From: Spirochaetia bacterium
Lineage (GTDB): Bacteria; Spirochaetota; Spirochaetia; Treponematales; Breznakiellaceae
Direction: 5' to 3'
Assembly (NCBI GenBank): GCA_026002305.1
Contig: BOBI01000078.1
Location: forward strand, 1 to 10,340
Length of the DNA: 10,340 nucleotides
Made by a program: the position numbers and the translations under genes. The number at the start of each line of letters is the position of its first letter. The stretch's first letter is position 1. The notes beneath the pieces are model-generated. The model saw only the letters and a list, made by a program, of their open reading frames with translations, was not told the DNA's origin and searched no databases. Shown here piece after piece: positions 7,001 to 10,340 of the stretch.

Positions 7001-8373
7001 TTTGCGATGGGCATTTCGATAATCGTAACGGAGTTGGAGTGTTGGACGGGAATCCCGATTTTGACTGGATATCCGTAAGGCGAGGACAAGTCAATGTCGG
7101 GATTGAGAGTGGAGAAAGTACAGTAATAGGTGTGACAGGAAATACAATTAGCGTAGATGTTGGCTATGACTTTTTTATTTCCAAGTATCCTGTTACACGA
7201 GCGCAATTTGACGTTTTTCTGCAAGGTGGATATGAAGATAAGGATAACTGGTCTGAACTTGGTTGGCGTTGGAAAGGAACACGCTCTTACCCTGAATTAT
7301 GGGAAAGTGCTAATTTCTCTCTTAAAAATGCACCAGTAGTTGGCGTATCATGGTTTGAGGCTCAAGCATTTTGTCGCTGGGCAACGCGCAAGTTAACGAA
7401 AAGAGGCTGGGTAATAGACTTACCATTGGAGGCAGAGTGGGAACACGCAGCACGTTTTCCCGATGGACGAATATATCCATGGGGAAACGAATACGAACCG
7501 GGAAATGCAAATATTGACGAGAGCTCGGAGAGTAAACCATGCGGTCCCTTTTCATTGAATAAATATTCATCTGTTGGTATATACAAAAATGGATTTAGCG
7601 CACTTGGCATTTCAGATTTGTGTGGTAATGTTTGGGAGTGGTGTAAAAACAGATGGGATGTAAGATATGAATGGCCAGAAGTTACGACATCTGACAAACT
7701 TGACCATCGAGTAATTAAGGGAGGATCATGGTATAATTCTATTCTTTTTGCAAGTTTAGGTGTACACGATTGCCTGGATGCAGACCTTGGGGTAAACGAT
7801 GTTGGGTTTCGAGTTGTAATGAAAATTACTCCAGAAGCCGCACAAGATGTTCAAGAGAGCAGCATATCCGTATCTTCAACCGTTAGAAAAATACTTGTCC
7901 TGGGTACATCTAATTCAGGGCGAACCGAGTTTGTTCGAAGTGTTGGTGATTTTCCGCTTCAAGAAGTTCAAAAGAAAGACCTTACCTCAGGTGAACAAAT
8001 TAAAATGGACTATGGGCGTTGCTTCTACAAGGAACGCATGCACTATTTATACGCGCCAGTAGAAGCAGATGATAACAATCTTGATAGATTTATTGGTGAG
8101 ATGGATGATGTAATTTTTGTTCATTGTGGGTGTGAAGAATACTTAAAAACTGAGAGCATCATAAGAATGTCAAATGTCTGTAAAAATCAAGGCATACCAC
8201 TTATCGTTGGATGTAGCAGTGAAGATTTGAGTGGTTTTACTTTGAATAGAGATTGGGTTGTTATTTTGCAACAAAGCGGGATTGAAATAAAAGCATTTAG
8301 TGCTATTGAGCGCAAAAGTTGTTTGGACTTGCTTGACAATCTATTTAGGGAGGAAAAACAGGTCAATGAGTAG
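4021..8373 (+). CDS. HD-NACHT-FGE/C-type lectin-GTPase-like multidomain STAND protein
   Basis: A 1450-residue protein with four recognisable parts. (1) Residues about 60-380: HD phosphohydrolase-like, with H85/H88, the H137-D138 pair (ALSHDIGY), H249, H313 and D355 (KLTDELQCWDRP), the spacing expected of a metal site. (2) Residues about 535-900: NACHT NTPase, with Walker A GDPGCGKST (551-559), Walker B LLLLDGFNE (DGFNE at 620-624), a sensor-like SCRRADY (648-654) and the FRHQLLQEFF segment (886-895) seen at the end of NACHT modules. (3) Residues about 1020-1268: FGE-sulfatase/C-type lectin fold, with VSWFEAQAFCRWA, LPLEAEWEHAAR, LCGNVWEWC (1200-1208), KGGSW (1233-1237) and GFRVV. (4) Residues about 1285-1450: Ras-like GTPase fold with altered nucleotide motifs. 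No membrane segment or signal peptide is seen. The ATG at 4021 follows GGGAGTAGGGT, 20 nt after the dehydrogenase stop. NACHT proteins of this kind are known as antiphage or conflict proteins; here an HD effector with an FGE sensor is inferred. Confidence 0.9.
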   Translation: MPNINTRIIEWAKNSVLLAELPIKSKIDNFLADAFCENQEKRTTASYDLWLLFWGNYPELGPCPDFSLLSKKEYERAFYSKYRDHLSHSVKTLFLGVYLFEENSVIRKGISLRLNELGATDTNSSFLLTWIATALSHDIGYLFETDKIYDSAYSSDFMESINSRLCYPLSSTSFFNVSKAIETQIISELEIYTPRINAIDALEDENTFQILHCFSERSQLSLSNNGVKAYYDYAKSTPLGVNRTVYKDHGIASALILLKTWLAYAKYIDRLKEAAKTNSIKYCDLLEKLEITNERVKHVKDLIIEAAGATALHNIQKDCWDKSGTLAKDIQLDNFKIHFLGDSNLPFAYLLKLTDELQCWDRPKFEAPTDGVISLTGDDVDIVPTDLSIGVWFKSDDKLSEPDLDTKSEYAKLCSYLSTVLFINETPINFYRSVVERVAIGGESQGADVAQSNIEQPIDHTDVVGYLNDIEENYRDVAAIYAGMSAEELSGALENAIKPEALGFVSRTFLVNPLNQLFGHSFEKSKNPVQVEGLDQFFEYFIEHKRVALTGDPGCGKSTTLGAIAHRLATLCLRDTSSSIPVFIPLGGMAGDKTEDYLLSHIDVRVRTLLRTGRLLLLLDGFNEISANDACNLTEWVKSNSAQSLIVSCRRADYTERQLPLRRIDIEPLDVKQIWLMIGNYLVKDKQNELFWTLAGDEAKDAWDYYVERYIGQDAFTQFWYGNIGPVRPTDKEKTFIRDLQNDIKNNKQMPGMLPLVSNPYLLFSAIELASKNQAVPQSRTALLAGFANLTLDKVKKSSLILKGITGGSVKFTSILTEYSQDPTYYIAFCAFRMSENGCGTAVQLSWLLEDFTNKFQGVDEIDFIDKLIEASILEKTGYNGQQVKFRHQLLQEFFSAVHLCITHDYSKFKTIFAKQTWWEKSHWDETIRIAAELLKNATELIKSLYKIKPDLAFSCIQGDVYCKQDIKNELLNPTDLTIPVSPHARALWGESLVCDGHFDNRNGVGVLDGNPDFDWISVRRGQVNVGIESGESTVIGVTGNTISVDVGYDFFISKYPVTRAQFDVFLQGGYEDKDNWSELGWRWKGTRSYPELWESANFSLKNAPVVGVSWFEAQAFCRWATRKLTKRGWVIDLPLEAEWEHAARFPDGRIYPWGNEYEPGNANIDESSESKPCGPFSLNKYSSVGIYKNGFSALGISDLCGNVWEWCKNRWDVRYEWPEVTTSDKLDHRVIKGGSWYNSILFASLGVHDCLDADLGVNDVGFRVVMKITPEAAQDVQESSISVSSTVRKILVLGTSNSGRTEFVRSVGDFPLQEVQKKDLTSGEQIKMDYGRCFYKERMHYLYAPVEADDNNLDRFIGEMDDVIFVHCGCEEYLKTESIIRMSNVCKNQGIPLIVGCSSEDLSGFTLNRDWVVILQQSGIEIKAFSAIERKSCLDLLDNLFREEKQVNE
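5365..5389. repeat. Perfect 10-bp inverted repeat inside the HD-NACHT coding region
   Basis: GTTGCTCAAT at 5365-5374 is followed by a 5-nt loop and its exact complement ATTGAGCAAC at 5380-5389. It falls in codons 449-456, the linker between the HD and NACHT domains. There is no T-tract after it, so it is not a typical terminator. In mRNA it would form a stable short hairpin. No role can be assigned; it may slow ribosomes between domains or be chance. Confidence 0.6.
7732..7800 (+). other. Variable-region-like segment of the FGE/C-type lectin domain
   Basis: Residues 1238-1260 lie between KGGSW and VGFRVV. This is where diversity-generating retroelement (DGR) target proteins with this fold carry their variable region. 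The segment has the usual length but lacks the common Asn/Arg-rich consensus. Codons 1238-1243 all end in T and encode Y, N, S, I, L and F, each reachable from AAT by changing only adenines. Several later codons (1245, 1249, 1250, 1251, 1253, 1255, 1259, 1260) also end in T or C. No reverse transcriptase, Avd gene or template repeat lies in this window, and T-ending codons are common in this AT-rich DNA. Diversification is therefore a hypothesis, while the position in the fold is clear. Confidence 0.3.
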
Positions 8374-9379
8374 TATTGAGTTTAGGAAACCTATAATAAC
8401 CTCGGATGATGCAGTTGCTATTTCTAAGCAATTCAGTCAAGAACAGGTAAATAGAGCGTACTATGCGGGCGGAGTGCCTAATGTCACATTCATAGTAGAG
8501 TTCGTCTCAGGAAATCACATTGCACTAAGAGTAGGCAATTTGGGGTATACGAGGAAAGAACATCTTGCGTTTGAATTGGACATTTTGTCATACCTTGAAC
8601 TGTCTGAGTTCAAATGGTCACCACGTCTTGTTCCGTTGTTGGATGGTTCAGGATGGATTGGAAGTTGGAGGGAGTTTCCGGTAATTGCCACAAAAGTAAT
8701 CCCGGGGGTTACTGGTGACAATACGCCAACTACGCCGCAATTGTGTTTTGAAATTGGTAAAGCGATTGGAGAAATGCGGCTCTCCCTTGCTAAATATGGC
8801 GGGGTAATTCCTGCGGACGAAGATTTTTGGTCTCGCACTGAGCGGCTTTTAGCCGAACTACCAACATTTTCAACAGAACTATCTTGGAATATAATACCGT
8901 CAGTAGTTACTGGTGCATACGAATCCGCGAAAAAAATAATTCAAACAACTTTCTGTTCTGACGAAGTTGTTCACACTGATGTTTGGCAACCAAATGTCTT
9001 GGTTCTTGACGGTCATTTAAGTGGAATTATTGACTTTGATGACTTATCCGTAGGACCGGGTATATTAGACTTAGCGGCAGCAATAGGAGAGTTTGGTTAT
9101 GATAGAGAGAGCGATATGTTGATTGTTCAGAATGTCATAGCACTTGTTCAAGGTTTCAATAAAACAATCGATCCAAAAAATTATGAAGAACGGATAATAT
9201 TCCCACTAATTGAGGCATCGTATTGTTCTTGGTTTGCTTGCAACGCTGTTCACCGTGTCACTTTTGAAGAATCTGAGATTTACTATCGCAGAATAAATAA
9301 ATTGCAGAGTTCGCCCTTTCGTGAACAACTTGATAAGCAATTATTGGGAGTTATAAAAAATGCCCAAACGTCATTATAA
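8366..9379 (+). CDS. Aminoglycoside phosphotransferase/homoserine kinase II-fold kinase
   Basis: The 337-residue protein has the protein-kinase-like fold of the APH, choline kinase and ThrB-II families, which phosphorylate small-molecule hydroxyls with ATP. The catalytic loop is VVHTDVWQPNVLV: H203, D205 as likely base and N210 as a metal ligand, in place of the common HGDLHxxN. The metal-binding loop is GIIDFDD (D223, D225). The N-lobe has a G-V-P-N-V-T-F nucleotide-loop-like segment followed by ALRV. The substrate is unknown, and the neighbours do not indicate antibiotic resistance. The start is the ATG at 8366, because AGGGAGG lies about 12 bases upstream and the start overlaps the large gene's stop (ATGAGTAG). 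A TTG further upstream in the same frame lies deep inside the NACHT gene and lacks support. The coupling suggests that the kinase is made in fixed proportion to the NACHT protein. Confidence 0.87.
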   Translation: MSSIEFRKPIITSDDAVAISKQFSQEQVNRAYYAGGVPNVTFIVEFVSGNHIALRVGNLGYTRKEHLAFELDILSYLELSEFKWSPRLVPLLDGSGWIGSWREFPVIATKVIPGVTGDNTPTTPQLCFEIGKAIGEMRLSLAKYGGVIPADEDFWSRTERLLAELPTFSTELSWNIIPSVVTGAYESAKKIIQTTFCSDEVVHTDVWQPNVLVLDGHLSGIIDFDDLSVGPGILDLAAAIGEFGYDRESDMLIVQNVIALVQGFNKTIDPKNYEERIIFPLIEASYCSWFACNAVHRVTFEESEIYYRRINKLQSSPFREQLDKQLLGVIKNAQTSL

Positions 9380-9426
9380 AAATGTTTGGTTACCGAAGCT
9401 GATTTTAATTAACCGGAAAGGTAAAG

Positions 9427-9840
9427 GTGAATATGCTGTCTGAATTTTCATTTTGTGGTCAACTTTGGAAGATTGTTAATAACGAATCTTATGAGGTGGA
9501 TTCTGGTGTTCATTGTGATAACTATCAAATTATTGGTGACTCCGAACAAGACCTCGCAATGATTAAAGTGTCTCCCAATGCCAGAACGCCCCGTCAATTA
9601 GTAAAGTATGGGGAAAAAACTATAGAGGTTTTTCTAGAAGGCAGTGGAAAACTTTTTGTCGAGAATGAGCGTGGAGAAGTAGTTGAACACCATTTTTCTA
9701 AAGGACAGAACGGCAATTTTGTTTTAATATCTATTGGTGATAAAATGCAATGGATAGCGGGTGAAAATGGGTTGTTGTTTGCTGAAATATGCAAACCGCC
9801 GTATAGAGAGGGACGATTTATTAATATAGACAATGAGTAA
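9427..9840 (+). CDS. Small cupin-like protein
   Basis: A 137-residue (GTG at 9427) or 135-residue (ATG at 9433) protein. AAAGGTGA at 9423-9430 fits the ATG and GGAAAGG further upstream fits either start, so the start is uncertain. From about residue 43 to 135 the pattern is that of a single-domain cupin: alternating short strands, IEVFLEGSGKLFV (66-78), a central FxxG turn (FSKG, 90-93), ISIGDKMQWIA (101-111) and a C-terminal EICKPPYREGRFINI (120-134). The histidine-rich metal site of the first cupin motif is not evident (R56-Q-L-V-K where HxH is expected), so metal-dependent catalysis is doubtful. A binding or sugar-phosphate-related role is possible. The kinase ends 47 nt upstream with only a weak hairpin in the gap, so both are probably on one transcript. 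Function is unassigned. Confidence 0.7.
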   Translation: MNMLSEFSFCGQLWKIVNNESYEVDSGVHCDNYQIIGDSEQDLAMIKVSPNARTPRQLVKYGEKTIEVFLEGSGKLFVENERGEVVEHHFSKGQNGNFVLISIGDKMQWIAGENGLLFAEICKPPYREGRFINIDNE

Positions 9841-9905
9841 GTATATAAAATCTCAATACATTGCAGCCGGATTCGCTAATGGGTAATACCGAAGAAGGAT
9901 AGTTT
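9841..9905 (+). other. Short gap between cupin gene and DUF4062 fragment
   Basis: The gap has no clear promoter or terminator. An ATGAGTAA that overlaps the cupin stop opens a 17-codon frame (9833-9886) with the product MSKYIKSQYIAAGFANG. A one-base shift at its end would extend it by GNTEEG to a TAG just before the next ribosome binding site. It may be the scrap of a decayed gene or chance. The Shine-Dalgarno GAAGGA of the DUF4062 frame closes the gap. Confidence 0.35.
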
Positions 9906-10136
9906 ATGCAATCAAACCAAATTGAAAACCGTCAAATTTGGGTGTTCATCTCGTCAACATTCCGAGATTTGCAAGATGGGTGGGATTATCTTGTGATGAA
10001 GATTCGTCGTCATTGCAAAACGGATGACATATTCATGCTCCTCAAGAGCAGTTGCCTGCTTTTTATCAGGGGAAATAGTGATATCCCCGAAAAAGTAAAA
10101 GCTCCACGTAAATATCGCACCCCTAAAAGATCATAG
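9906..10136 (+). pseudogene. DUF4062-domain N-terminal fragment with unrelated tail
   Basis: The first 33 residues are the start of a DUF4062 domain: RQIWVFISSTFRDLQDGWDY carries the family's VFISSTFRDxQ signature. DUF4062 normally runs 80 or more residues and often sits in front of NACHT or other NTPase domains in conflict-type proteins. Here the pattern stops after about residue 33 (DYLVMKI) and the remaining 43 residues do not resemble the family. The frame ends in a basic tail (APRKYRTPKRS) followed 10 bases later by a hairpin. The ATG at 9906 has GAAGGA about nine bases upstream, so translation can start normally. Either a rearrangement joined the DUF4062 start to the end of another gene, or the tail is non-coding sequence read by chance; a candidate hairpin-plus-T-tract inside the tail (10044-10066) favours the second or an older terminator. 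It is probably non-functional. Confidence 0.6.
10044..10066 (+). terminator. Possible intrinsic terminator inside the DUF4062-fragment frame
   Basis: AAGAGCAG, loop TTGC and CTGCTTTT form an 8-bp stem with one G-T pair whose 3' arm runs straight into a T-rich stretch. This is the shape of a rho-independent terminator. It lies inside the frame of the truncated DUF4062 product, after the point where family similarity is lost. It could end the plus-strand transcript here. Confidence 0.35.
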
Positions 10137-10145
10137 TTATCAAAA

Positions 10146-10171
10146 GCCGCATTACTGCGGCCTATTTCTTT
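10146..10171. terminator. Candidate bidirectional terminator
   Basis: GCCGC (10146-10150), loop ATTACT and GCGGC (10157-10161) form a perfect 5-bp GC stem. It is flanked by AAAA on the left and CTATTTCTTTT on the right, so it could stop transcription in both directions: the plus-strand frame that ends at 10136, and a minus-strand frame that ends at 10162. The stem is short, hence moderate confidence. Confidence 0.5.
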
Positions 10172-10213
10172 TCAAAATTTGGAACGGGCGGGTACGGGAA
10201 AACGGCTATTTTA
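10162..10213 (-). pseudogene. Possible C-terminal remnant of a minus-strand gene cut by the IS
   Basis: On the minus strand, codons from the IS boundary to a TAG at 10164-10162 read KIAVFPYPPVPNFEKK and stop, and a hairpin with an AAAA/TTTT flank follows directly. That arrangement looks like the natural end of a gene whose upstream part was separated by the insertion of the IS256-family element. The fragment is only 16 codons, no family is assigned, and the plus strand of the same bases reads a P-loop-like sequence, so this is a weak call. Confidence 0.25.
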
Positions 10214-10340
10214 GAGCCTGTCAGAAGTTTTGTGTAAATAGCACTTTGCTATAAGAGCGGAACCCGCTCATTTCCGAACAAAATGGCGAATTGGTTTAAC
10301 GCCATTCCCCACTGCTTTACCGGCATCGTCCACTTTTTTG
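10214..10340 (-). mobile_element. IS256-family insertion sequence, one end (partial)
   Basis: The window ends inside an insertion sequence whose transposase reads on the minus strand. The terminal inverted repeat is probably GAGCCTGTCAGAAGTTTTGT (10214-10233) and a few more bases, since IS256-family ends commonly carry a CTGTCA..TTTTGTGTAAA pattern. The outer edge was set from that pattern and is uncertain by a few bases. If 10214 is the first IS base, the adjacent 8 bases (10206-10213) would be the target duplication to look for at the other, unseen end. Confidence 0.7.
10249..10340 (-). CDS. IS256-family (mutator-type) transposase, C-terminus only
   Basis: The last 29 codons and the stop (10251-10249) of a minus-strand transposase are visible; the rest lies beyond the right edge. 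The sequence KKWTMPVKQWGMALNQFAIL and the following FGNERVPLL match the characteristic IS256-family C-terminus, where a W-T-x-P-x-x-x-W segment is followed by N-Q-F-x-I-x-F. The catalytic DDE residues are not in the window, so whether the copy is active cannot be judged. It lies immediately inside the terminal repeat, as expected for this family. Confidence 0.85.
   Translation of the reverse strand, partial: KKWTMPVKQWGMALNQFAILFGNERVPLL

Noticed and set aside
7322..7697. Long minus-strand frames opposite the FGE region
   Set aside because: They are antisense to a well-supported coding region, have no Shine-Dalgarno and no family pattern.
7081..7824. FGE domain as an active formylglycine-generating sulfatase-maturing enzyme
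   Set aside because: The region after KGGSW, where the active-site cysteines of true FGE enzymes lie, has no cysteine pair (only C1251), and there is no sulfatase gene nearby. A ligand-binding fold is more likely.
8366..9379. Aminoglycoside resistance gene
   Set aside because: Only the general fold and the HxDxxxxN and DxD motifs are shared. Nothing in the sequence or neighbourhood points to an antibiotic substrate.
10181..10213. Plus-strand reading GTGGYGKTAIL, which looks like an NTPase P-loop
   Set aside because: It has no start codon, its frame is closed by a TAA at 10124-10126, it passes through a terminator-like hairpin, and it continues into the IS end before stopping. The minus-strand reading ending at 10162 before the hairpin fits better, though neither is proven.
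1..10340. CRISPR arrays, tRNA or rRNA genes, DGR template repeat or reverse transcriptase
   Set aside because: I looked for regularly spaced repeats, tRNA-like cloverleaf or CCA ends, and RT motifs, and saw none.

Overview
The window is AT-rich chromosomal or accessory DNA with strong AGGAG-type ribosome binding sites and an IS256-family insertion sequence at its right end. Together these suggest a low-GC Bacillota (Clostridia-like) bacterium; this is inferred from composition and gene style, not from a marker gene.

Layout. Positions 1-385 hold the 5' part of a minus-strand gene for a small two-helix membrane protein that runs off the left edge. From about 450 to 10136 almost everything is on the plus strand and tightly packed. 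First comes a radical SAM/SPASM enzyme that has lost its N-terminal third, including the iron-sulfur cysteines. It is followed 12 nt later by a PLP-dependent class I/II aminotransferase, which overlaps by 4 nt an aldehyde dehydrogenase. Twenty nt later a 1450-residue protein starts, with HD phosphohydrolase-like, NACHT NTPase, formylglycine-generating-enzyme/C-type-lectin-like (FGE) and Ras-like GTPase-related domains in that order. An aminoglycoside phosphotransferase/homoserine kinase II-fold kinase overlaps its end by 8 nt, then comes a cupin-like small protein. Next is a 76-codon frame that begins as a DUF4062 domain and loses the family pattern after about 33 residues. Beyond a terminator-like hairpin the window ends in the transposase C-terminus and terminal repeat of an IS256-family element on the minus strand.

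How the genes may work together (inference). The multidomain protein has the architecture of a STAND-type conflict or antiphage protein: a candidate metal-dependent HD effector, a NACHT switch, and an FGE/C-type-lectin fold as sensor. Its C-terminal GTPase-like domain has lost the canonical nucleotide-binding residues. The kinase and cupin are translationally coupled to it or close behind. The upstream radical SAM, aminotransferase and aldehyde dehydrogenase genes look like a small-molecule or peptide-modifying module in the same transcription unit. Whether the two modules form one system or only share a defence-island-like neighbourhood cannot be settled here. Both edges show decay or rearrangement: the decapitated radical SAM gene next to a divergent gene, and the DUF4062 fragment next to an IS.
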